Origin: Variovorax sp.
GTDB lineage: Bacteria > Pseudomonadota > Gammaproteobacteria > Burkholderiales > Burkholderiaceae_C
Assembly (NCBI GenBank): GCA_028292145.1
Contig: JAQGMX010000398.1
Location: 1 to 5,893 of the forward strand
Reading direction: 5' to 3'
DNA length: 5,893 nucleotides
Numbering within the stretch: the stretch's first letter is position 1; every line of letters starts with the position of its first letter. Positions 1 through 5,755 of this stretch are shown piece by piece. Below the pieces are notes generated by a model. The model searched no databases. It was given only the letters and a program-made list of their open reading frames with translations, and was not told the DNA's origin. Both the position numbers and the translations under genes were made by a program.

Positions 1-464
1 TGGCCGCGCGTCATCCGGCGCAGCACCGCTACATCTTCGGCCACTCCCTGGGCGGCGCGATCGGCATCGACCTGGCGTCCAGCGTCAAGGACGAAAGTGG
101 CGTGATCGTCGAAAGCACCTTCACCTCCATCGCCGATGTGGCGAGCAGTTTCAAGTGGGGCTGGTTGCCGTTCGGGCCGTTCATCACACAGCGCTTCGAA
201 GCCATCACCAAGGTGAAAAGCATCGGTTCGCCATTGCTGGTGGTGCACGGCACCGCCGATAGCCTGATCAACCCGACGTTGGGCCGCAAGCTGTATGAAG
301 CCGCCACCGTGCCGAAGATGTTCGTGCTGGTCGAAGGCGGGTCGCACCACAACACGAATTCGATCGGCGCCGTGCAATACAAGGCCGCGCTGAACCAGCT
401 GTTCCAGATGAAGCCGGCCACGCCGACGCAACAGGCTTCCAGCGACACCGGCCACGCGATCTGA
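1..464 (+). CDS. alpha/beta-hydrolase, C-terminal part (5' end cut off by window)
   Basis: The first complete codon is at position 3 and the TGA stop is at 462-464, leaving about 153 residues of a longer protein. The fragment opens near the nucleophile elbow GHSLGG, with the probable catalytic Ser at 45-47. It continues through a strand reading PLLVVHGTAD, with the probable acid Asp at 258-260, and a GGSHHN segment with the probable catalytic His at 345-347. The order Ser-Asp-His and the spacing fit the alpha/beta-hydrolase fold, most like the BEM46/ABHD13/ABHD17-type or serine aminopeptidase S33-like hydrolases. The real substrate (ester, thioester or peptide) cannot be told from this part. 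The last 20 or so residues are Thr/Gln/Ser-rich and look like a disordered tail. The missing N-terminus would normally carry the first strands and possibly a membrane anchor or signal peptide. It ends 22 bases before miaA, with no clear terminator between. The fold is secure; the subfamily is a guess. Confidence 0.88.
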   Translation, partial: AARHPAQHRYIFGHSLGGAIGIDLASSVKDESGVIVESTFTSIADVASSFKWGWLPFGPFITQRFEAITKVKSIGSPLLVVHGTADSLINPTLGRKLYEAATVPKMFVLVEGGSHHNTNSIGAVQYKAALNQLFQMKPATPTQQASSDTGHAI

Positions 465-473
465 GGCATTTGC

Positions 474-479
474 TAACCT
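474..479 (+). promoter_or_regulatory. putative -10 element of miaA, leaderless start
   Basis: TAACCT lies seven bases before the miaA ATG at 487, so a transcript starting the usual distance downstream would begin at about 486-487, on the start codon itself. No Shine-Dalgarno sequence is visible before the ATG, which agrees with a leaderless message. No convincing -35 box is seen 16-18 bases upstream. The surrounding sequence GCTAACCTCGG (472-482) recurs with one mismatch before the dehydratase start on the other strand. Prediction only. Confidence 0.4.
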
Positions 480-486
480 CGGGCGC

Positions 487-1491
487 ATGCCTCTCTCTCC
501 CGCGCCGGCGGTTCGCTACATCGCCCTCGCCGGTCCTACCGCTTCCGGAAAAACCGCTGCCGCACTGGCCATCGCCAGGGAGATGCCGGTCGAAATCGTC
601 AGCGTCGATTCGGCGCTCGTCTATCGCGGCATGGACATCGGCACCGCCAAGCCCACCCCTGCCGAGCGCGCCGAAGCGCCGCATCACCTGATCGACATCC
701 GCCACCCCGGCGAGCCCTACAGCGCCGCCGCCTTCGTAGCGGACGCCACGCGGCTGATCGGCGAAATCGCGGCGCGCGGCCGGACGCCGCTGCTGGTCGG
801 CGGCACGATGCTCTATTTCAAGGCGCTGGCAGACGGTATCGACGCGATGCCGTCGGCCGATCCGGCAGTGCGCGCGATGCTCGAAGCCGAAGCGCAAGCC
901 CACGGCTGGCCGGCGTTGCATGCGCGGCTGGCCGAGGTCGATCCACCGACGGCAGCCCGGCTGGCGCCCAACGACAGCCAGCGCATCCAGCGCGCGCTGG
1001 AGGTCTGGCACACGAGCGGGCTGCCGCTGTCGCACTTTCACGCAGCGAAGTCCGAATCCAGCTCAGACAGCGCCCGGCCGCAAGCCGCCGCGTTGCTGTC
1101 GCTCGAACCCACCGACCGCGCCTGGCTGCGCGACCGGATCGCCAGGCGCTTCGATGCCATGCTGCGTGACGGATTCCTGGCCGAAGTGAAGGCGCTGCGG
1201 GCGCGAGGCGACCTGGCTGCCGATCTGCCTTCCATGCGCTGCGTCGGCTACCGGCAGGCCTGGGAAGCGCTGGATGCAGCCGAGGCCGCCGCCGCGCTCG
1301 GACGCCCGCAGCCCGAAAGCATCGCGCTGGCCGACATCCGCGAGCGCGGCATGGCCGCCACGCGACAACTCGCCAAGCGCCAGATGACCTGGTTGCGCAG
1401 CATGCCGCATCGACGCGTGATCGCCGCCGATGCGCCCGATGCCGTCGCGCAGGTCGTCACGCAAGCACTGGCTCTGGAAGTCGCCGTATGA
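487..1491 (+). CDS. miaA: tRNA dimethylallyltransferase MiaA
   Basis: This cytoplasmic enzyme transfers the dimethylallyl group of DMAPP to N6 of adenosine 37 in tRNAs that read codons starting with U. This is the first step to i6A and ms2i6A (EC 2.5.1.75). The 334-residue product is close to the usual bacterial length. Family landmarks appear in order: P-loop GPTASGKT (residues 16-23), DSALVYRGMDIGTAKP (41-56, with the probable catalytic-base Asp41), HHLIDI (66-71), VGGTMLYFKAL (104-114), NDSQRIQRALEV (162-173), GYRQAWE (254-260) and TRQLAKRQMTWLR (292-304). There is no C-terminal zinc finger, as expected for a bacterial form. The ATG at 487 places the P-loop at the normal distance from the N-terminus. 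No Shine-Dalgarno precedes it, but a -10-like TAACCT does. The stop overlaps the next gene's start (ATGA), so miaA is probably co-transcribed and translationally coupled with the ABC ATPase. No key residue appears to be missing. Confidence 0.98.
   Translation: MPLSPAPAVRYIALAGPTASGKTAAALAIAREMPVEIVSVDSALVYRGMDIGTAKPTPAERAEAPHHLIDIRHPGEPYSAAAFVADATRLIGEIAARGRTPLLVGGTMLYFKALADGIDAMPSADPAVRAMLEAEAQAHGWPALHARLAEVDPPTAARLAPNDSQRIQRALEVWHTSGLPLSHFHAAKSESSSDSARPQAAALLSLEPTDRAWLRDRIARRFDAMLRDGFLAEVKALRARGDLAADLPSMRCVGYRQAWEALDAAEAAAALGRPQPESIALADIRERGMAATRQLAKRQMTWLRSMPHRRVIAADAPDAVAQVVTQALALEVAV
1476..1480 (+). promoter_or_regulatory. partial Shine-Dalgarno for the ABC ATPase
   Basis: GGAAG inside the last codons of miaA lies seven bases before the ATG at 1488, a normal Shine-Dalgarno spacing. 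With the ATGA stop/start overlap it supports this start and suggests translational coupling to miaA. Confidence 0.5.
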
Positions 1492-2162
1492 CGCTCGTTA
1501 TCGACCAACTCGCCAAGCGCTATGCCGAATCGACGGTGTTCGCCAACGTCTCGTTGGAAGTCGCGGGCGGCGAATTCGTCGCCATCGTCGGCGAATCGGG
1601 CGTCGGCAAATCGACATTGCTCAACTGCATGGCCGGCCTGGACGACTGGGACGGCGGTCATATCACCCACGACGGCACCGACATCGGCGCGCTCGATGCC
1701 GAGGCGCGCGCGATCTGGCGGCGCAGCCATGTCGGCTTCGTGTTCCAGGCTTTCCATGTCTTGCCGCACCTCGACGTGGCGCAGAACGTTGCGCTGCCGC
1801 TGATGCTGCTCGGCCAGCGCGATGCGGAGGCGAAGGCGCGGGTCGCTCGCATGCTGGACGTCGTCGGGCTGGCCGGGCTCGGCGCGCGCCTGCCGCAGCA
1901 GCTCAGCGGCGGTCAGCTGCAGCGCGTGGCGATCGCGCGGGCGCTGGTGCATCGCCCGGCGCTGCTGCTGGCGGACGAACCGACCGGCAATCTCGACCCG
2001 ACGACGGCAGCCAAGGTCATGGACGTGCTGCTCGCGCAGACGCGCGAGCATGGCGCGTCGCTGGTGCTCGTGACGCATTCCGACGCAGCCGCCGCGCGCG
2101 CCGACCGCGTGCTGCATTTGCGGGCGGACGGCGTGGAAAGTCGCGGCAACTCAGCCGGCTAG
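1488..2162 (+). CDS. ABC transporter ATP-binding protein, LolD/YbbA/MacB type
   Basis: A 224-residue, single-domain ATPase that would sit on the cytoplasmic face of an FtsX-type permease and drive it by ATP hydrolysis. All nucleotide-binding motifs are intact: Walker A GESGVGKST (35-43), Q-loop Gln87 in FVFQAFHVLPHL, ABC signature LSGGQLQRVAIARAL (138-152), Walker B plus D-loop LLLADEPTGNLD (159-170) and switch His197 in VTHSD. The TGNLD sequence after Walker B and the compact length are typical of the LolD/YbbA/MacB-N group, known for lipoprotein or hydrophobic-substrate handling. The ATG overlaps the miaA stop by four bases and has a GGAAG sequence seven bases upstream. Its probable partner is the 858-residue permease beginning about 1 kb downstream on the same strand, beyond an oppositely oriented dehydratase gene. 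It ends seven bases from that gene's stop, in a small hairpin. Family assignment is firm; the pairing with the permease rests on proximity and on matched families. Confidence 0.95.
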   Translation: MTLVIDQLAKRYAESTVFANVSLEVAGGEFVAIVGESGVGKSTLLNCMAGLDDWDGGHITHDGTDIGALDAEARAIWRRSHVGFVFQAFHVLPHLDVAQNVALPLMLLGQRDAEAKARVARMLDVVGLAGLGARLPQQLSGGQLQRVAIARALVHRPALLLADEPTGNLDPTTAAKVMDVLLAQTREHGASLVLVTHSDAAAARADRVLHLRADGVESRGNSAG

Positions 2163-2178
2163 GACAGCTTCAGCCGGC
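2154..2178. terminator. possible bidirectional hairpin between convergent stop codons
   Basis: GCCGGCT at 2154-2160 pairs with AGCCGGC at 2172-2178, giving a 7-bp GC-rich stem and an 11-base loop. The structure contains the TAG of the ABC ATPase and the TGA of the dehydratase. The same block gives a direct repeat TCAGCCGGC (2151-2159 and 2170-2178), because GCCGGC is self-complementary. There is no run of T on either side, so a classical intrinsic terminator is not shown. It could instead be a pause or RNA-processing site, or chance in GC-rich DNA. Confidence 0.3.
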
Positions 2179-3138
2179 GAGCAGCGCTGCGTAACGCGCC
2201 AGATCGACGTTGCCACCGCTGACGATCACGCCGACGCGCTGGCCCTTCAAGCCGCCGCTCTCGGCCATCGCGCAGGCTGCGGCAAAAGCCAGGCAGCCAG
2301 TCGGCTCGACGACCATCTTCATGCGCTCGGCGAAGAAGCGCATCGCGTCGACCAATTGCGCGTCGCTCACGGTGAGGATGTCGTCCACGTCGCGGCGGAT
2401 GATGCCGAAGGTGTAGTCGCCCAGATGCTGCGTCTGCGCGCCGTCGGCGATGGTTTTCGGGGTGTCGATGTGGACGATGTGGCCGGCGCGCAACGATTGC
2501 TGGCCGTCGTTGCCGGCTTCGGGCTCGACGCCGTAGACCTTCGCCTGCGGCGACAGTGCCCGCGCGGACAGCGCCGAGCCGCTCGTCAGCCCGCCGCCGC
2601 CGAGGCACACGAAGAGCGCATCGAGCGGGCCGGTTTCCTCAAAGAGTTCGCGCGCGGCAGTGCCCTGACCGGCGATCACGTCGGGATGGTCGTAGGGCGG
2701 GATCAGCGTCATGCCGCGTTCGGCGGCGATCTTTTTCGTGACGGCTTCGCGGTCTTCGGTGAAGCGGTCGTACGGGATGACTTCGGCGCCGTATTCGCGG
2801 GTCGCGGCGAGCTTGGCTGCGGGCGCGTCCCGCGGCATCACGATCACGGCCGGCATGCCCAGGATGCGTGCGGACAAAGCGACCGCCTGCGCATGATTGC
2901 CCGAGGAAAAAGCAATCGCGCCGGCCTTTTTCTGCGCCGCATCGAACTTCGACAGCGCATTGAAGGCGCCACGAAACTTGAAGGCGCCCATGCGCTGGAA
3001 GTTCTCGCACTTGAAGAAGAATTCGGCGCCCCAGCGCGTGTCGGCGGTGGACGAACGGAGCACCGGCGTGCGGTGGGCATGGCCTTCGAGCCGCGCGGCG
3101 GCATCGACGACATCTTGGTAGGTAGGGAGTAACGTCAT
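2170..3138 (-). CDS. PLP-dependent threo-3-hydroxyaspartate ammonia-lyase / serine racemase-like protein
   Basis: A 322-residue fold-type II PLP enzyme of the cytoplasm with no C-terminal ACT domain, so it is not the long biosynthetic IlvA type. Visible motifs are AFKFRGA, with the PLP Schiff-base lysine Lys54; SSGNHAQ (78-84); the tetraglycine phosphate-binding loop GGGGL (180-184); and SGGN (307-310), whose Ser307 should contact the PLP pyridine nitrogen. Ser79 occupies the position of the second catalytic residue of serine racemase (Ser84 in the human enzyme), where TdcB/IlvA threonine deaminases usually have Ala. Glu205 and Asp211 match the Mg2+-site residues of serine racemase. Stretches such as EPEAGNDGQQS and IADGAQTQHLG strongly recall yeast SRY1. 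The likely reaction is deamination of L-threo-3-hydroxyaspartate to oxaloacetate and ammonia; serine/threonine dehydratase or racemase activity is also possible. The start fits the family N-terminus (TYQDVVDAA) and has a -10-like TAAGCT six bases upstream. It is convergent with the ATPase and divergent from the permease, with no evident metabolic link to either. Confidence 0.92.
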   Translation of the reverse strand: MTLLPTYQDVVDAAARLEGHAHRTPVLRSSTADTRWGAEFFFKCENFQRMGAFKFRGAFNALSKFDAAQKKAGAIAFSSGNHAQAVALSARILGMPAVIVMPRDAPAAKLAATREYGAEVIPYDRFTEDREAVTKKIAAERGMTLIPPYDHPDVIAGQGTAARELFEETGPLDALFVCLGGGGLTSGSALSARALSPQAKVYGVEPEAGNDGQQSLRAGHIVHIDTPKTIADGAQTQHLGDYTFGIIRRDVDDILTVSDAQLVDAMRFFAERMKMVVEPTGCLAFAAACAMAESGGLKGQRVGVIVSGGNVDLARYAALLAG

Positions 3139-3144
3139 CCGCCG

Positions 3145-3150
3145 AGCTTA
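3145..3150 (-). promoter_or_regulatory. putative -10 element of the dehydratase, leaderless start
   Basis: Read on the minus strand this is TAAGCT, six bases before the ATG whose first base is 3138, so the predicted +1 is the A of the start codon. The only purine-rich sequence upstream (GGCGG) touches the ATG and cannot act as a normal Shine-Dalgarno. The context GCTAAGCTCGG (3152-3142) matches the miaA element with one mismatch. The expected -35 position (ATTGTG, 3172-3167) is a poor match and coincides with the permease's -10. Confidence 0.42.
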
Positions 3151-3166
3151 GCGCCGCGCGCCCCGG

Positions 3167-3172
3167 CACAAT
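3167..3172 (+). promoter_or_regulatory. putative -10 element of the permease gene, leaderless start
   Basis: CACAAT lies six bases before the ATG at 3179, which predicts transcription starting on the A of the start codon. No Shine-Dalgarno is present in the preceding sequence, which otherwise would leave the start unsupported. The -35 position at 16-base spacing (AGCTTA, 3145-3150) is a poor match and is the same hexamer that, on the other strand, forms the dehydratase -10. Confidence 0.4.
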
Positions 3173-3178
3173 CGACCG

Positions 3179-5755
3179 ATGCGTGCCCTGCTGTTCACCT
3201 TCTCCTGGCAGGAACTCCGCCACCATCCGTGGCGCAATGCGGCTGCGGTCGTCGCGGTCATGCTGGGTGTGGCGCTGGCGTTTTCGGTGCATCTGATCAA
3301 CGCATCGGCACTCGATGAGTTCTCCAGCGCCGTCCGGTCGGTCAACGGCCAGCCGGACCTCGAACTTCGCGCCGCACAAGGCAGCTTCGACGAAGCCGTG
3401 TTCGCGAAGGTCGCGCGCCATCCGCAGGTCGCGCTCGCAAGCCCGGTGGTCGAGGCGCTGGTTCAGATGCGTACGCCCGCCTCCCCGCAGACGTCGCTGC
3501 GCATCGTCGGCATCGACGCGCTGGTGTTGCCGACGCTGGCACCGGCGCTGATGCCGCAGCCGGCCGAAGGCGCGCCGCGTTTCGCGATGTTCTCGCCGGG
3601 ACAGGTTTTCCTCAACGCCGCGGCGCAGACAGCCGTTGGCGCAACCGCCTCGCAAATCGAAGTGCAACTCCCCGGCCGGCGCGAAACGCTGCAGATCGCG
3701 GGCCGTGTCGCGGCCGGCGGCGCAGCATTGGCGGTGATGGATATCGGCGCCGCGCAGGATCTGCTCGGCCGGCTCGGGCAGCTGTCGCGCATCGATTTAC
3801 GGCTGGCGACGGGTGCCGACCGCGCCGGCTTCATCCGCGACCTCGATGCGTCGCCCGGCTGGCCGGCCAACGTGCAGATCGCCGAGCCGGGCGATGCGGC
3901 GGAGCGCGTGAGCAATCTTTCTCGCGCCTACCGCGTCAACCTCACGGTGCTGGCGCTGGTGGCGCTGTTCACCGGCGCCTTCCTCGTGTTCTCGGTGCTG
4001 GCGCTAAGCGTGGCCAAACGAGCGCAGCAGTTCGCGCTGCTCGGCGTGCTCGGCCTGACGCCGCGCGGCCGGTTGCGCCTCGTGCTGGCCGAATCTTTTG
4101 CGCTCGGCATCGTCGGCAGCCTCGCTGGCATCGCGTTGGGTACCGCACTGGCCGCGGTCGCGCTGAAGGTGCTGGGCGGCGATCTCGGCGGCGGCTACTT
4201 CTCCGGCATCGCGCCGACGTTACGCTGGAGCGGCACGGCCGCGCTGGTGTACGGCGCGCTCGGCGTGGCGGCTGCGCTGGTCGGCGGCTGGTGGCCGGCG
4301 CGCGCCGCGCAGTCGCTGCCCGAAGCGCAGACGTTGAAGGGGCTCGGCGCTGCGCCGTCGGCTTCGGGCGCGCGGTGGTTGTCGCTGGCGCTGTTGCTGA
4401 TTGGCGTCGCGCTGGCGAACGTGCGACCGGTGTTCGGCATTCCGCTCGCAGCCTATCTGTCGGTCGCCTTCCTGCTGGTCGGCGGCATCACCGCGCTGCC
4501 GACACTAATCGCGTTGCTCTACGACCGCATCGCGCCGCTTCTGTCGCAGCGCGTGCTGCCGATGCTCGCCATCGAGCGCGCGCGGCGCATGCGCGGCACC
4601 GCGGCTGTGGCCGTGAGCGGCGTGGTCGCGAGCCTGAGTCTCGCGGTCGCGCTCACGGTGATGGTCGCGAGCTTCCGCGATTCGGTGACGCAGTGGCTCG
4701 ACGTCGTGCTGCCCGCCGATCTGTATGTGCGCGCCGCCGGCAACACCGGCTCGTCGACCGCCGACGAAGCCACCTTCTCGCCCGCCTTCGTCCAGCAGGT
4801 GGCGCAGCTTACGGGCGTGGCGCGCACCGGCACGCTGCGGATTCGTGCGCTGCAACTCGACCCGGCGCAGCCCGCCGTGACGCTGATCTCGCGCGAGCTC
4901 GAAGACGGCCCGGCGCGCACGCTGCCCTTGGTCGGCGATCCGCTGCCGGTGCCCGAAGGCCAGATCGGCATCTATGTAAGCGAGGCGATGGTCGACCTCT
5001 ACGGCGCGAAGCCGGGAACGACCTTCGCGCCGCTCGCCCGGGCAATGGCGAATGCGCAGACGTCGTCGCCCGCTGTAGCGCCGCCTGTGTTCTTCGTCGG
5101 CGGGGTCTGGCGCGATTACGCGCGGCAGTTCGGCGCCATCACGCTCGACACGCGCGATTTCGTGCGCCTGACTGGCGACCGCAGCGTCAGCGACGTCTCG
5201 ATCTGGCTCGCGCCGAACGCTGCAGAAACGCAGGTTCAGGATGCCGTGCGCGATCTGTCGGCACGCACGCCGGGCCTCGGCGCGGACGCGATCGAGATGT
5301 CGTCCGTCGGCCAGATCCGCGCGACGTCGCTGCGCATCTTCGACCGCAGCTTCGCCGTGACCTACTGGCTGCAGGCGGTGGCGATCGCCATCGGCCTGTT
5401 CGGCATCGCGGCGAGCTTCAGCGCGCAGGTGCTGGCGCGGCGCAAGGAATTCGGGCTGCTCGCGCATCTTGGCTTCACACGCGCGCAGGTGCTGGCGATC
5501 GTCGCCGGCGAAGGGGCGGCGTGGACTGCGATCGGCGCCGTGGCCGGTCTTGCGCTGGGCATGGCGGTGTCGGTGGTGCTGGTGCGCGTGGTAAATCCGC
5601 AAAGCTTTCACTGGACGATGGACCTGCTGGTACCGTGGCTGCGGCTGATCGCGCTGTGCGCGGCCGTCGTGGCTGCCGGCACCTTGACCGCATGGCTCGC
5701 CGGCCGTGCCGCCGCGGGTCGCGACGCCGTGCTGGCAGTGAAAGAGGATTGGTGA
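3179..5755 (+). CDS. FtsX/MacB-family ABC transporter permease with two fused permease halves (YbbP/AttFG-like)
   Basis: This 858-residue inner-membrane protein would transmit ATPase motion to the periplasm in a type VII ABC system. About ten hydrophobic helices can be read, near residues 20-43, 252-279, 302-330, 351-373, 399-415, 421-449, 473-498, 729-751, 774-805 and 817-841. Two large periplasmic domains (about 44-250 and 500-727) follow helices 1 and 7, the MacB-PCD layout. The halves are related: KRAQQFALLGVLGLT (280-294) and ARRKEFGLLAHLGFT (753-767) are the same short cytoplasmic segment that meets the ATPase, each followed by an Ala/Gly-rich helix. VWRDYARQFGAI (643-654) looks like a conserved motif of the att-type permeases. 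Length and topology resemble E. coli YbbP (about 804 residues) more than LolC/E (about 400). The ATG has a -10-like hexamer and no Shine-Dalgarno. The stop overlaps the AttH-like start (TGATG). The probable ATPase is encoded at 1488-2162. The substrate is unknown; a lipid or hydrophobic compound is inferred from family and neighbour. Confidence 0.93.
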   Translation: MRALLFTFSWQELRHHPWRNAAAVVAVMLGVALAFSVHLINASALDEFSSAVRSVNGQPDLELRAAQGSFDEAVFAKVARHPQVALASPVVEALVQMRTPASPQTSLRIVGIDALVLPTLAPALMPQPAEGAPRFAMFSPGQVFLNAAAQTAVGATASQIEVQLPGRRETLQIAGRVAAGGAALAVMDIGAAQDLLGRLGQLSRIDLRLATGADRAGFIRDLDASPGWPANVQIAEPGDAAERVSNLSRAYRVNLTVLALVALFTGAFLVFSVLALSVAKRAQQFALLGVLGLTPRGRLRLVLAESFALGIVGSLAGIALGTALAAVALKVLGGDLGGGYFSGIAPTLRWSGTAALVYGALGVAAALVGGWWPARAAQSLPEAQTLKGLGAAPSASGARWLSLALLLIGVALANVRPVFGIPLAAYLSVAFLLVGGITALPTLIALLYDRIAPLLSQRVLPMLAIERARRMRGTAAVAVSGVVASLSLAVALTVMVASFRDSVTQWLDVVLPADLYVRAAGNTGSSTADEATFSPAFVQQVAQLTGVARTGTLRIRALQLDPAQPAVTLISRELEDGPARTLPLVGDPLPVPEGQIGIYVSEAMVDLYGAKPGTTFAPLARAMANAQTSSPAVAPPVFFVGGVWRDYARQFGAITLDTRDFVRLTGDRSVSDVSIWLAPNAAETQVQDAVRDLSARTPGLGADAIEMSSVGQIRATSLRIFDRSFAVTYWLQAVAIAIGLFGIAASFSAQVLARRKEFGLLAHLGFTRAQVLAIVAGEGAAWTAIGAVAGLALGMAVSVVLVRVVNPQSFHWTMDLLVPWLRLIALCAAVVAAGTLTAWLAGRAAAGRDAVLAVKEDW
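5741..5747 (+). promoter_or_regulatory. Shine-Dalgarno of the AttH-like gene
   Basis: AAAGAGG lies seven bases before the ATG at 5755 and overlaps the permease's last codons. It selects this ATG over the in-frame ATG at 5776 and contrasts with the Shine-Dalgarno-free starts at 487, 3138 and 3179. Confidence 0.65.

Noticed and set aside
268..1041. Minus-strand open frame (257 codons) across the hydrolase/miaA junction
   Set aside because: It spans two well-supported genes on the other strand, is Arg-rich and low in complexity, and has no domain or ribosome-binding signal.
1248..2117. Minus-strand open frame (289 codons) opposite miaA and the ABC ATPase
   Set aside because: The composition is Arg/His/Ala-rich with no family motif, and the plus strand carries intact MiaA and ABC motifs through the whole interval.
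2181..2190. Perfect 10-base palindrome GCAGCGCTGC near the dehydratase 3' end
   Set aside because: It lies inside the dehydratase coding sequence, encodes ordinary Ala/Leu codons, and has no loop; expected by chance at this GC content.
1430..2194. Plus-strand open frame (254 codons) in another frame over the ABC ATPase
   Set aside because: Extremely Arg/Ala-rich frame-shifted shadow of the ATPase; the real frame shows all Walker and signature motifs.
2356..3132. Plus-strand open frame (258 codons) opposite the dehydratase
   Set aside because: No domain is recognisable and the dehydratase on the minus strand has a full set of PLP-enzyme motifs. Plus-strand RNA here may exist as antisense read-through but needs no protein to explain it.
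2639..3667. Minus-strand open frame (342 codons) crossing the 3139-3178 intergenic region
   Set aside because: It covers the divergent start region and overlaps two real genes in other frames; Arg-rich and without motifs.
800..4489. Repeated CTGGTCGGCGG words at about 800, 4279 and 4477
   Set aside because: They encode Leu-Val-Gly-Gly in unrelated protein segments and reflect codon bias rather than a dispersed repeat.
4505..5611. Long minus-strand open frame (368 codons) opposite the permease
   Set aside because: It is rich in Arg, His, Ala and Gly with no recognisable domain, and lies opposite a strongly supported permease. Such frames are expected in GC-rich DNA because stop codons are rare opposite GC-biased codons.
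3318..5755. Possible DNA-level tandem duplication of the two permease halves
   Set aside because: The halves resemble each other only at the protein level (residues 280-325 and 753-798). Nucleotide similarity is not obvious, so this is an ancient family-wide duplication rather than a recent event.
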